Shown here piece by piece: positions 23,305 to 34,299 of a stretch of 64,000 nt of DNA. The notes under the pieces are model-generated. The model was not told the origin of the DNA, made no database searches, and saw only the letters and a list, made by a program, of their open reading frames with translations. This stretch comes from Porodaedalea pini (lineage: Eukaryota; Basidiomycota; Agaricomycetes; Hymenochaetales; Hymenochaetaceae), in NCBI GenBank assembly GCA_002794775.1, contig NBAY01000019.1, forward strand, positions 310,001 through 374,000. The letters run 5' to 3'. A program made the position numbers and the translations under genes. The first letter of the stretch is position 1. The number at the start of each line of letters is the position of its first letter.

Positions 23305-24710
23305 CTATGCCTGACCACTCACAAAATCCTGCAAGTTGATGACCTCTTCATCATCGCTGTCTTCCTCCACATAGTCCTCCACAGTTGTCCTCCGAGTGTC
23401 TATGACTTCCTCAAAGGCCGATTCCTTCATTGCGCCCAGCTTGTCGGCAAGAAGGCGATGCTCGCCTGGCGCCATCATCTGCAGCATGCACTGCACAATC
23501 GTTCTTCCTTGTGGGCATGCGTCCTTAAAGTGGCCCAGCTTGCCACAGATCCAACATGCCCTTCGTTGTTGCGCCTCGTTCATCGAGACATCCATCGGCT
23601 GGCCAGCACCTCTGAAAGTGACACCAGTTGCATCACGTTTGTTGACGTGGGGGGCCGCGATCTGATGGTGAGCTGGGGGGGCCTGCTGCTGCTGGTGTGG
23701 TGGGAGTGGGAATGCACGACCTCATTGGATTGCGCAGATCTGCTGCTCACCGTGATCAATTTCAATGGCCTTCTTCTTCCATTCATCATACGTTGTCGGG
23801 ACCGGTGTCGACCTTAATACTCCACGGACCACTTTGATGTTCATCGCACGCTTCAGGCGGTCACAGATGATGCTGTCGTCTGTCAGCCCTGCTCTCGTGA
23901 TGACGACATCGAGCTTCTGGAAAAATTCGTCAGCAGTGAGGTCCTTCTGAACCTTGGTTTGGAATTCCACTAGCACTTTTTCCTTCCGGTTCGGGTCATC
24001 GAACAAGGCGTCTAGGCGCTCTTGGAATCTCGTCCAACTGTCGGTGAAGGTTACGATACCTGCTGTCATTGATTCCTCCACGTAGTTTTGTGCCCATGTC
24101 ACTGCATTGCCACCCTTTAGGTAGGAGAGAGCAACGTAGATCTTACTTTCCGATGTCGGGTACCGGCTCGGGTTTGCCGAGACAAAGAGGAGGACCTCAC
24201 GTTTGAAGTCCAGGTAGTTGTCGCCGCCAGTGAATTCATGTGGCCGGGCGACATCGATGTTTGAGGTGGGGGCATTACCTTGGCCAGCGCCCACCAGGGT
24301 TTGGGCTGCTTGGTGGGTGAACGCTCCTGTGACAATTGCTGCAATTTGTTCCAGCTGTTGCTGGCTGAAGGATCCCGTCGACATTGTTGGTGCAGGTGTT
24401 TCGGGTTCAGGGGGAGTCAGCGGCGCTGAGTCTTGTCAGGTTTGTCAGTATGGTCCCGGGATGGGTGGAAGAACAGTTGAGGTCGAAAGCAACAGTGAAG
24501 TCGGGTTTGTAGGCTCGGACAAGGGCAACCACTTCAGTCTTCTTCCTCCTTCTAATGTCAAGTACCACAGTCCCTTCTCGGCACGCCACCAGATGATATA
24601 TTCCATGCCCGATTGAGTGGCGGTGCACCAGGAATGACGTTCCTTGTTATACCAGGAGCGAGGGGGGAGGGCAAGGCACTGTTCCTTGGTGAGATCTATG
24701 TTGACAACAG
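23305..24710 (-). pseudogene. gag: A-3 gag
   Basis: The conserved ATG is at 24384 (MSTGSFSQQQLEQIAAIV), followed by the capsid-like region (YLDFKREVLLFVSANPSRYP) and a CCHC knuckle (CWICGKLGHFKDAC), with a stop TAG at 23305. One internal TGA ends the first block at 23722 (after QICAIQ, Arg next in relatives). Coding similarity continues upstream of 24384 to about 24710 without a clear start codon. Confidence 0.85.
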
Positions 24711-25090
24711 CGGGGGAACAGGGATCGGTTGTACATTTGATCTGGGGTTACACCAACGTTGGACGGGTTCGTCGGCGAAGTCAATGATGAGGCGGAAAGA
24801 GGCGGCGGAGATAACAATCGACAATGACGTTGATGACTGCACACGTAATGTCACCCACATCCAAGTTAAGTGGTTTCTCCACCAAAGGGAGATGCAGAGA
24901 GCCAGGGTCGGGAAGGATCAGTTTTACATAATACATGAACGTCTGAAAACATCCGGGCAGGGTTGAGGGTTGTCATTTAGGGGGTTTACACGTCAAGTCC
25001 ATCGAGGGGAATGCTCCTCTAGACTGAGTGAAGGCGAGTCAACAGTGATGACGTACGCTGGGGATGAGCCTGGGTGAGGTTCTGCTTTTA

Positions 25091-25500
25091 TGTTAGGCAG
25101 GAGTCCGGGAGGCAACTCGGACTGGGCAGGCCTCAGCTGACTGTCATCTGGGATGTGCTATACTCGAGCGGGGACTCGGGACACACTGTACTCAGGCTAG
25201 GTCATCGCGGAGGTAAGAGGATTAATACAAGTTTAAACTAATACAAGGGGGACGAGTCTCACCTAGGTCGTCACAGAGGTAAGAGGAAAAGCAGAACAAG
25301 GAGTTCATGCAATTCCTGAGACCTTATATAGCAGCAACTGTGAGACTATATTATCTAATGTTACATAAATGAATGGAATGGAACAAATGAAGGTCATGTG
25401 GAGGGAGTGTGGGAAATGATTGAAAAGACGATTAAATATAATGAAAAAGGGAACAGTTAAAAGGAAAAGGAAAGGAAAGGTAAAAGTTCAAGTCCTAACA
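25091..25500 (-). repeat. 5' LTR of A-3
   Basis: 410 bp, matches 19269-19678. The sense-strand TATA motif (complement of CCTTATATA near 25321) lies upstream of GTTCTGCTTTT. The matching primer-binding site AAAAGCAGAAC (sense) lies just inside the LTR at about 25079-25089. Confidence 0.92.
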
Positions 25501-25777
25501 CCTGTGCACCCCGAATCCATGAGGGCATGTGCATCCACATCTCTCACTTCACCCACTACTCCATGATTGACGGTCAGGAGAAGGTCCAGCTGGCATCCAC
25601 CAGTTCCTCTCATGAACAGTTGCTCATGCTCTTCATCTTTGTTCACATCAGTGGGGACTTTGTAATCAGAAAAGTCATCAACGTCGTTTGCATCTAGGTA
25701 TTGTACAGACAGTTGACTATATTTTATTGAATCTGAATTCGAAGTCCCTTGTTCTTCTCAGTCAGTCGCCCCAATGG

Positions 25778-27190
25778 CTACGCCTGACCACTCGCAAAAC
25801 CCTGCAAGTTGACAACCTCTTTGTCATCATCTTCTTCCTCCACATAGTCCTCCACCATCGACCTTCGAGTGTCTACAACTTCCTCGAAGGCTGACTCCTT
25901 TATTGCACCCAAGTTTGTCAGCAAGGAGACAATGTTCGCCTGGCACCATCATCTGCAGCATGCGCTGCACGATCATCTTCCCCTGTGGGCACTTGTCTTT
26001 AAAGTGACCCAGCTGGCCACAGATCCAGCATGCCCGTTGTCATTGTGCCTCATTCATCAAGATGTCCATTGGCTGACCAGTGCCTCCAAAGGTGACACCT
26101 GTCGTGTTGTGCTTGTCGACATAGGGGGCTGCACCCTGACAGCGAGGAGGTGGTGCCTGTTGTTGTTGTTGATGCAGCGGTAGTGGAAATGCTCAACCTC
26201 ACTGGATTGCGTGGATCTGCTGTTCACCTCGGTTGATTTCAATCACCTTCTTTTTCCAGTCGTTGTACATCGTCAGGACTGGTGTTGACCTCAACACTCC
26301 ATGGACCACCTTGATGTTCATTGCACACTTCAGGCAGTCACAGATGATGCTGTCATCCATTAGACCTGCCCTTGTGATGACCACATCAAGCTTCTGGAAG
26401 AACTCGGCAGTGGTGAGGTCCTTCTGAACCTTGGTCCAGAACTCTGCCAGTGCCTTCTCCTTCTGGTTCGGGTCATCAAATGAGGCATCTAGCCATTCCT
26501 GGAACCTGGTCCAGCTATCTGTGAAGCTCATGACACCATTCATTGTGAACTCCTCCATGTAGTTTTGCACCCATGTCAATGCATTGCCTCCCTTTAGGTA
26601 CGAGAGCACTATGTAGATCTTGCTTGCTGATGTCAGGTACCTGCTTGGGTTTGCTGAGATGAAAAGGAGGACTTTGCACTTGAAGTCGAGGTAGTCATCA
26701 CCACCAGTGAATTCACATGGTCAGGTGACATCAATATTGGGGGTCGGGGCAGCACCTTGGCCTGTTGGGGTGTTCACTGCCTGCGTGGTGAAGACACCTG
26801 CAATGATTGCTGCGATCTGCTCCAACTATTGTTGGCTGAAGCTGGTCGACATCGTGGGTTCAGGTGTAGGCATTGAAGGTTCAGGAGGGGTTGGTGGTGA
26901 CGGGTCTCTACGGGTCTCACAGTAGGGACCTGGGGTTGGAGGTAAACTGACAGTTGCTGTTGATACCGCAGGCAACGATGGGGTTGCCAGGTGCCACCTG
27001 AATCTGGTTGCGCTTTCTGGCTCTGTTGAATACCATGCCTTTTGGATATCACTCCACCAGAGCTCATAGGTAACATCTTCCCTCAAGGTCACAATGTATG
27101 CTTGTCATTCTTTGTCGAACCGGCTTGTTGACGGTAGGGCCCGATGCTGTTCCTCTGTGAGATTTATCTTAATTAAGACGGTGGGGGAAC
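25778..27190 (-). pseudogene. gag: A-2 gag
   Basis: Same family as A-3 gag. The conserved ATG is at 26852 (MSTSFSQQ, then TAG where relatives have Gln), with the capsid-like region around 26609-26199, a CCHC knuckle near 26020 and a stop TAG at 25778-25780. The gag/pol overlap has the heptamer GGGTTTT (sense) as in A-4. Broken by several stops. Confidence 0.8.
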
Positions 27191-27568
27191 AGGGATCAGT
27201 TGAATGTTCGATGCAAGATTACACCAATGCTGAACGGGTTCATCGGCGAAGTTGATGATGAGGCAGTAGGAGCTGAGCAAGATCACAAATGATAGTGTCA
27301 TCGAGGCTTGTACTTGTCTAGTGGCCCATGTCCACCTCAGGTGTGTGCTCCACCAAAGGGAGATGCAGAGGGCCAGGGTAGGAAGATGTCGGTTGGAAAG
27401 TTTATGTAATACACAAACGTCTGAAAACGTCCAGGCAGGGTTGAGGGTTGTCGTTTAGGGGGTTTACACGTCAAGTCCGTCAAGGGGAATGCTCCTCTAA
27501 ACTGAGTGAAGGTGAGTCAACAGTGATGACATACGCTGGGGATGAGCCTGGGTAGGGTTCTGCTTTTA

Positions 27569-28008
27569 TGTTAGGTGGGAGTCCAGGAGATGACTCAGAC
27601 TTGGCAGGCCTTGGCTGACTGTTGTCTGGGACGTGTTATACTCAAGCGGGGACTTGGGACACACTATACTCAGGCTAGGTTGTTGTGGAGGTAACAGGAT
27701 TAATACAATATACTCTACTACAGGAGGGGACGCGGTCTCACCTAGGTTGTCATGGAGGTAAGAGGAAAAGCAGAACAGGTGTTCAGATGCAATTCCTCTT
27801 CCTTATATACAGTGATCACCTTGTGAAAACCGGTTACCCAATTGTCTAAGATTACATAAAGGGAGCAGAATGGAATGAATGAAGGTCATGTGAAAGGAGT
27901 GTGGGAAATGATTGGAAAGATGATTAATTATCATGGAAAAGGGGTGATTAAAAGAAAAGAAATGGTAAAGGGAAAATAAAAGAAAAGGTGAAGGTTTGAG
28001 TTCTAACA
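27569..28008 (-). repeat. 5' LTR of A-2
   Basis: 440 bp, counterpart of 13504-13943. A sense TATATAAGG-type box lies near 27800, with GTTCTGCTTTT downstream of it. The self-priming site lies just inside the LTR. Confidence 0.92.
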
Positions 28009-28551
28009 ACTGAACTAAAAGCATACTTTGTCCAGTATAAGAATACTCTAGGAGTCAAAGTGGATGAAGTACCGGGGCAACTGAAAGTATTGGACAAGCA
28101 GTGGAAAGCAGCTGACAATGCCAGCACAGGAACTGGCTCTGACATAGCAACTGGGCCTACAACATCCCTCCCCAACAGTGCTCCTGTGACAGCTGGAACA
28201 GTGGCAACTGTAGTGCCAATGCAACCTTTCAACCAGCCAGTCATTGCCCAGCACTACAAAATGCATAACCAGGTGGTAGCTGAGCGCAGGCCACGTGATT
28301 ACCCTTCTGTTCAGAATTGGATTGAATCATTGCATGATGACATGGAGAGAGGCCACAATGACTACCAATACAGGTCTCTGCTATCTGTTTTCGAGGCCAA
28401 TGATGTTAAACACTTGGATGACTTGGCTTACTTAGAATTTGGAAGGCTTGAGAAGATGGTTATTGATGCTCAAGTGGAGGCAAGCATAGGGTTACTCAAT
28501 CATATCGTTCGATATGTGCAGGAGGATGTTTCTCACATCAAGGAACAGTAG
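28009..28551 (+). pseudogene. Gene B, downstream exon
   Basis: Open frame from ACT at 28009 (T-ELKAYFVQYKNTLGVKV...) to TAG at 28549-28551. It continues in phase from KRNL at 13500 once A-2 is removed. It has a Thr/Ser/Pro/Val-rich linker (about 28110-28240) and then a helical C-terminus (RDYPSVQNWIESLHDDM... HIVRYVQEDVSHIKEQ). This part is open and looks intact, though the gene as a whole is disrupted. A diverged paralogue end lies at 2393-2530. No family recognised. Confidence 0.55.
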
Positions 28552-29620
28552 TTATGTATACATCATATAGACAGAATATATTACATTGTTGGACCAGTTG
28601 AGACAGTGACAAGGAAGCCTGTATCCACTTGGTGAAGAAACCCGACACTAACAGAGATAACCACAATGATGATAGAAAGCACAACAGTCTGCAGCACTGA
28701 TAGACATGGTTTCACCATAAAGCTTCATGAATACCAAAGTGTCTATTTCCTCATCACTGAATTTGACCTGACAAAGTCGAGATTTCAGCAGAGAGAATGC
28801 CAGCTCAATCGGGTTGAAGTCTGGAGAATATGCGGGGAGAAATTCCAGCTTCATGCCCCTGTGTGGAGTCAGATCAGTAAGAGCCCTGTGTCACAGCATG
28901 ACAGGTCAAAATAGATGGACCTTGACTCAATGAGTTCGCAGATTTTCAGTGACTTGTGGATTGTGCAGTTGTCCATCACCATGACAGAGTTTTGGGCCAG
29001 CCAAGGTTGCATGTGGTCCAAGAGATCTCTGATAAATGCAGAGAAGGAGGTGGCATTGAAGGATCCTTCCAGTATTGTACAGTCAAGCATGCCAGTCGAA
29101 GTGATTGCAGGTAAGATTGAATACCTAGAAGAGGCAAGCAGTCAGATCTGCAGTCATAAAGGTAAGCATTGCACCTTCTTCCCTGTGTAAAGATCACTTT
29201 CCAACATGCCTGATAACCCTGCAAAGCCCATGCTTTCTTCCTCAAGAAGGTACGTCAGTCACATGCACTCTCATCAACAAAGACGAGCTGTTCTGCCTCA
29301 TATTGAGATCCCATTCTCAATCTGTACTGGAGCCAAGCAGACTCACTGCATTCAAGTGCCCTTTTCAATATCTTGAGCAGAGTAAGTTTGCTGGTGCAAA
29401 GCCATAAGCATCACTGCACTGTCTTCAGAGTGAACCCAGCCCGGCACAGAGACCTCCATACTGTAGTGTCTGAAACCTTCTTGCCTGTTACCCTTTCCAG
29501 CTCCTCCCTCACCTCGTCTAAGTACTGGTCCTTGTGATGCTCTATCGTGCTCAAGAGATACTATAGTTCAGTTAGCCACAGCAAGTCATTACAATTCAAA
29601 AAATGCACTCACCTGTGTAT
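28536..29620 (-). pseudogene. Transposase copy 2, exons 2-5 (right arm)
   Basis: Reverse-complement copy of 1311-2415, near-identical including introns. The coding part ends at 28648. Motifs: VMVMDNCTIHK near 28980, AYSPDFNPIELAFSLLKS near 28830. The same TGA as in copy 1 is present (minus strand 29257-29255). The copy is cut at 29620 by element C, and exon 1 resumes at 47242. It therefore cannot encode a transposase. The shared stop means the defect predates the duplication of the arms, or was copied by gene conversion. Confidence 0.85.
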
Positions 29621-29624
29621 CCGC

Positions 29625-30721
29625 TGATAATACTGAGTTCCGGTTGTTAGTGAATAGGAATCAGATGATTGAGTTCGAGGGAGACATGTCTAATGGGTCA
29701 ATACCCTCATTCCGGTCGAGTTCCGTGGGTTCCGGATCGCAGGATTCAGGTTGCATGCGTTCCGGTGTGTCAGGGGCAACGGAATCGACGAAGCGTACTA
29801 ATAGGGAAGTGTTTGAAGTGTAGCGCCGGCGGAGCGCTCGAGATGTGTGGGGGATCGTCGGTGGCTGTGTCGGAAGACACGGAGACGCGCTAATACTAAC
29901 ACGACTTCTCGGAGCGGGATTGTCCTCGGGATGGATGGCTGGTCCCTGTGCTCAACAGACGTCGTCTGGAGTACCAGAGAGCGGGGCGAGATATGGGACT
30001 TAATTCAGAAGATAAGAGATGAGAGGGAATCGAAGTCGAGATAACGAGAACGAAGCGAAACGAGGTAAGGACGGAACGGACGGAACAAGTGCAATGGGCG
30101 CAACGTGAATAAAACGAAGTCGAGGTGAGCGATTCGAGTCACTGAGGCACCGAGGCGTACCTAGAGACAGTCCTGAGAGATAGCACACGAAGTTAGGCGT
30201 CGAAACTCGGGGGTGGAATTGCTGTCCTATCTACAACATTCGGCGCTCTATAATTACTAAACAAGTGTCCTGCATAAACATGAAAGGCAAAATAAAATAA
30301 GACAAGTCCTCTATTGTCCTACCACTGAGCCTCCTGAGTGTTCCTTTGAGCGGCTCCATGATCCGAACTACTGAAAGGCGGGGACGGCGCGTGTTGACTT
30401 GGCGTAGCGTCGGTGAGCTTCGGGATCCTTTGTACGGAGCCGGAACGACCAATGCCGGGCTGGCGCATGTTTGTTTAGACAAAGGCAAATGAACGAACCT
30501 TTGGCAGGGTCGAGAGGACACGCGCACAGATAAGTGCACCGGGGTCGGTCCGAGTAGCTGATGCATGCGATCCGGTCATTGCGTGCGTTCCATGTTTGGG
30601 TAATCTCCGCCAATCCGGGTGTACCGCTTCGTTCGATTGCTGAGTCAAGGCTCTTTGACTTCGTGACGTACACCGTGTGCGTTCCACTCGTTCCGTGCCC
30701 AACGAACCAGTTGGTGTTACA
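29625..30721 (-). repeat. 3' LTR of element C
   Basis: 1,097 bp, TGATAATACTGAG...GGTGTTACA as written. The central 550 bp are identical to the 5' LTR; differences cluster near both ends and are nearly all at CpG. As written, ATCTCCTT at 30722-30729 is the complement of a purine run (AAGGAGAT) next to the LTR and is the likely polypurine tract. Confidence 0.92.
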
Positions 30722-30862
30722 TCTCCTTGGGTGTTTTAAACAGTGACTGTCCCTAGTCACTCCATCCTTCTGAATCCTCTCGTGCTCGTGGGATAAGGCG
30801 TCGTACATTGGCCTCGTGTGGTCCGCACCCTCTCTCTTATCGTCATCCATCACAACATCAAG

Positions 30863-32567
30863 ATGTTGTCTTACCAGCTTGGCATTTCGGCGGAGCGCTC
30901 CCAGGTGATGGCGCAGCTCGAGCGAGAGGTTCGGGAATGGGAGCAAGGCATCCTCGAGCGGTGGACGGAGTTCCCATTGGGGTCGTTGACGCCAGAGGTG
31001 GTACGTGCCTGGATAGTCGGCTTGGCCAACTTTGACGTGAGTATTAACGTTCACCATGAGCGACTCTATCCCTGACGCTCTCGTTTAGTACATGCGGTCT
31101 GAGCTTCATCGCCGTACGACCGAGGTTCGCCGTCTCGACATGTGGACTCGTCTGCCGGAGAGTCGCTGGCAGCAGATGCACGACTACCTGAATGCGGCGA
31201 GGGATTGCTATGGGATGCGGGATAACGAGACCATGCACACCCTGGCTGATGCGGCGATAGCTGCAGAAATGGCGGCGACGGCGCGAAACGAACCTGGGAG
31301 TACGGAGTTGGACCGGGAGTTGGCTGCGTTTGATCAGCACGAACGAGTTCGTCAGGCTAGTGAGACTGAGCGGCTTGATGAGCTGATTCGTTTTGGGCAG
31401 CAGTCTCTCCCCGTGTCGATGATGCGGCGCGGCATGTCTGCCCAACCAACAGTGCCTGATCTTGGGTCTCCTGGCGGAAGCGATCTGGCTGGTTCCGCTT
31501 GGACGAGAGACGCGCAACAGGCGGAACTGGCGGAACCGGCGCAACGAGCGGAACAGACGGAACGGACAGAACGACCGCAACAAGCGCAACAGACGAGATC
31601 TGGTCCTGACGAAACTGATCTACCAATCGAGGACGATCAGAGTGATGCGTCTTGTACTTCTTCGATGCGGGCGTGGGCGAAAAAGGAGTTGGCAACTCGT
31701 GCTGCTGCCCGCGCCCGTTGTTGTCCGGTTATTCCTCCTCGGGCACCAAGCAAAGAGTCGACTCCGATGGTCGTCGATGAGAGTCCTGCTAGTCCTCCAC
31801 CTGGTTGTCGCAGGGAATCAGATTATGGGGGAAACAGCTTGGACTCAACTGTTCTTGGCTTGCGGGGTCGATCCATGAGTGCTGCTTCGGGCAACTACAG
31901 CAACAGCAGCAGCAACAAGGGTCAGGTCGACGACGGTGAAGATGATGAGGACGAAGATGAGGACGTTGACGATGACGCCAAAGGAAGCGACGACGAAGGA
32001 AGCGACGGTGAGGGAAGCGACGATGAGGAGGCCAAGGAAGACAAGGACAACAGCAGCAGCAACATCCATTCTGCTGGTTGTGATCAGTGCCTGATGCGAG
32101 GCATAGAGTGTACTGGGACTCCTGGGAAGGCGTGCACGAGTTGTCGGAGGCTCCGGATCAGGTGCGAGCTGTCGACGCATGGCTGGGCAATGAACCGCGT
32201 CATGCATGAGCGGGTTGCGCAGGCTCCCCCTCCTCGGTCGCGGTCTGCTGCTAGGTCGTCTGCGAGACCTGCTACGAGCGCGGCGCCAGGTACTCCAGTG
32301 AGGCTGCCTCCTGGAGCGTCGACGAGGGCTCCTGCGAGAGCATCGACGAGAGTGTCGACGAGACCACCAACAGGTCCAGTGACAGCTGGGCCTAGTCGTC
32401 TGGCTCGTTCTAGTGTCGGGGTCGGCTCGTTCGATGACAGGGTTGAGGAGCTGTCCGTTCATTCGTCGGAGGCTGAGTCGGATCGGGAGTTGTCTGTCCT
32501 AGGTCGGGACGCTCAAGTGCTGGAGCGCACCGCTTCAGAGCTGGAGCGGCAGGCAGCGTTGCTGTGA
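30863..32567 (+). CDS. Antisense-encoded Zn2Cys6 zinc-cluster protein of element C
   Basis: Two exons, 30863-31036 and 31089-32567, joined in phase 0 by a 52-bp GT-AG intron with CTGAC near its end, giving 550 aa. The frame is open throughout, unlike the decayed pol on the opposite strand. Residues 1-150 are helical and Glu/Arg-rich. Residues about 195-225 are a 3-residue repeat rich in Gln/Ala/Glu from a 9-bp DNA repeat. There is an Asp/Glu/Ser-rich acidic tract (about 330-375). It is followed by CDQCLMRGIEC and CTSCRRLRIRC, a CX2CX6CX7CX2CX6C pattern that fits the GAL4-type binuclear zinc cluster (a DNA-binding fold). Then comes an Ala/Pro/Arg/Ser-rich tail and a short helical end. Unlike most GAL4 proteins the cluster is near the middle-to-C-terminus. 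A nuclear DNA-binding role is inferred. The gene could regulate the element or be captured cargo. Confidence 0.75.
31513..31593 (+). repeat. 9-bp tandem repeat, nine units, inside the zinc-cluster gene
   Basis: Nine consecutive units of the form GSAACNNNC (GCAACAGGC, GGAACTGGC, GGAACCGGC, ...), exactly 81 bp, encoding a Gln/Ala/Glu/Thr-rich three-residue periodicity. The same 9-bp period is found at 35463-35516, 44124-44177 and 45790-45843 and more briefly in the LTRs of B and C. Confidence 0.8.
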
Positions 32568-33041
32568 GATAGAGCAGCTGCCATGCGGTCTAACGTTGCG
32601 TCGATGCAGCGGGCTCAGGAGTCGAGATGGGATCAGGAAGAAGGCTTGGGGAAAGGAAAGGGGAAGGGAAAAGCGAGGTAGCGTCGGGACGCATGGAATG
32701 CACGCAACACACAGAACCCTCTATTTAGTTGAAAAAAGAAACAGAAAAGAAAAAAAATTTGTACTTCTATAATTTTGTTTTTGAATTAAATGTTTTCCGA
32801 GTTTTGTGTTAGGGTTTTTGTTAAGGGAAAGAAATGGGGCAAGGAAACGCCAGGGGAGTCAAAATGAAGTGAAGAGATAAATTGGGACGGAACCGGCGGA
32901 ACGGCCGGAACGCTCAAAAACGGCTTGCAGTTGAATGCATGCCCGAGCAGATTAATAGGATAGGATTACGAGAAGAGATGATGGAGAATTAAAGAAGAAA
33001 GGTGCATACATGGAGTCCTCAGAGCGGATCAGAGGTGAAGC
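32568..33041. other. Spacer between the antisense gene and integrase end
   Basis: The zinc-cluster gene and integrase converge here. There are A/T-rich stretches at 32730-32800 (possible 3' UTR and polyadenylation region of the plus-strand gene). A short GGAACNNNN repeat lies at about 32884-32915. No other gene seen. Confidence 0.45.
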
Positions 33042-34299
33042 CTAGGCATCAGAGTCAACAGACTCGGAATCAACATCTGAGACGTCATTCTGGTCCTCAT
33101 CTTGCTCTTGGGCGTCGTTCATCATTTCGAGCTCTTCCTCAGAGTCTTCTATGAGTTTGGTAACTGGAACCGAAAGATTAGAACGGGGGAAGTAGGGAAT
33201 AAGTTGAAACGCAGCAATTCTAAGGCAGGAAACTGCCCCATTGAGTTCCACCACGATATACGATCCTCCCTCCATTTTTCGAACGACCACGTAAGGGCCA
33301 AGGTACCGAGGTTTCGTCTTTCAGTTGAGTTCCATTTTCATTCGTGAGTTCCTAAGAAGAACAAGTTGTCCTGGTTGGAAGTCGTAGTCTTTAATAAGAC
33401 GTTGGTTCGCCTCCTCGAACTGTCTTGCATACGCGTGCCTGGCATCGCTGACCTTCTTGGCTATGGCTTCTAAATCCTCGGGGCGTTTTTGAAGCTGGTG
33501 AGCTCGGATGGAGACGAGTTCAGTAGTAGAGAGCGGGGACTCGATTGGGGGTACAAGATACGTAGCTTCAGAGATATCGAAGGGGAGCAGCGGTTCTACT
33601 CCGTGGACCATGAAGTACGGCAACAGTCCTGTGGCTCGTAGGATAGTGATTCATTCGGCCCAAAACACTGAGTGAGCGTGCTTGTGCCAACGCTTCTCGT
33701 TTCCTTCTGCAGCTTTCATGAGAGCTTCCTGAATGTCGAAATGTTTTCGTTCGATTAGTCTGTTAGCGCGTGAGTTGTAAGCTGAAATACGGATGTGATT
33801 GATGTGGTAGCGATCTTTCAGCCAATCCAGCGCAGCAATGAACGGCTTTCCATTGTCGGTAACAAGTTCTGGGCAAGCTCCGAAGCGGCAGAGTATATCC
33901 TCAAATATGAACTGGCCAATTGCTTTGCCAGTTTCGGAGCGGAGGAGACGGAACTCGGGGTATCCTGAAAGTGAGCATCGTGCATGGACAATGTAGTGAT
34001 AACCTCCTGCCTTTGGCATGACTTTCGTATCAATGTGCACCTTCGAGAATAGGGGAGCGATGGATGGGACCGTTGGTGGAATAAGAACTTGCTTCGTCTG
34101 CCTGATCTGGCACTCGTGGCACGTCTTAACGTAGTGCTTGACGTCGTGTCCAAGGGAAGGCCACCAGAATCAATCGAGGAGTCTGGCTCGTACCGAATAT
34201 ACTTTCTTATGTCCGAGGTCATCATGGGCGGCTTTGACGAGTGTCCATCGACGTTCCGGTTTGATGACTACCTGGTGCTGCTCATTCCATGCTTTCCGC

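Larger units (their letters stand above)
19269..25500 (-). mobile_element. A-3: full-length chromovirus nested in A-2
   Basis: 410-bp LTRs (19269-19678, 25091-25500), minus strand, with a perfect 5-bp duplication CCTGT at 19264-19268 and 25501-25505. It sits in the protease region of A-2, with CCTGT matching the uninterrupted family sequence. Gag and pol are each in one frame and are broken only by stops. The leader at about 24711-25079 has no confident gene beyond the short conserved frame. Confidence 0.95.
13944..25777 (-). pseudogene. pol: A-2 pol in four pieces
   Basis: The pieces are 13944-14512 (GPF module and chromodomain), 15518-18210 (integrase, RNase H, RT and end of protease), 19207-19263 and 25506-25777 (protease). 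They are separated by B-1, B-2 and A-3. Visible motifs include integrase IHDQGTQFD and DGQTERVNQE near 15830-15930, RT YLDDILI near 17340, RNase H EADSSNFALGG near 16900, and protease sequence near 25520. Several stops are TGA at conserved Arg codons. The longest surviving block is RT-RNase H, 17937 to 16801. Not functional. Confidence 0.85.
13504..28008 (-). mobile_element. A-2: chromovirus interrupted by A-3, B-1 and B-2
   Basis: 440-bp LTRs at 13504-13943 and 27569-28008 enclose a minus-strand gag-pol. Flanks are ACCGG (13499-13503) and ACTGA (28009-28013), a probable decayed 5-bp target duplication. Removing the insert restores the gene B frame (NL-T-ELKAYF). Inside are solo LTR B-1 (in the integrase C-terminal region), solo LTR B-2 and the full element A-3 (both in the protease region). 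It is the oldest member of this nest. The leader about 27191-27557 has no confident gene. Confidence 0.9.

Noticed and set aside
13504..28008. Tandem array of several chromoviruses
   Set aside because: Target duplications and LTR pairing show nesting (A-3 inside A-2), not tandem arrangement.
30368..31057. Minus-strand frame of about 230 codons across the 3' LTR border of element C
   Set aside because: It spans LTR, polypurine tract and the start of the antisense gene, so it cannot be an independent gene of the element; no recognisable domain.
31513..31593. CRISPR-like or satellite array
   Set aside because: The unit is 9 bp, degenerate, without spacers, and inside a eukaryotic coding sequence.
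31845..32462. Arg-rich minus-strand frame of about 200 codons inside the zinc-cluster gene
   Set aside because: It mirrors GC-rich Ala/Pro/Arg/Thr codons of the plus-strand gene; no motif, and the plus strand has the intron and the Cys pattern.
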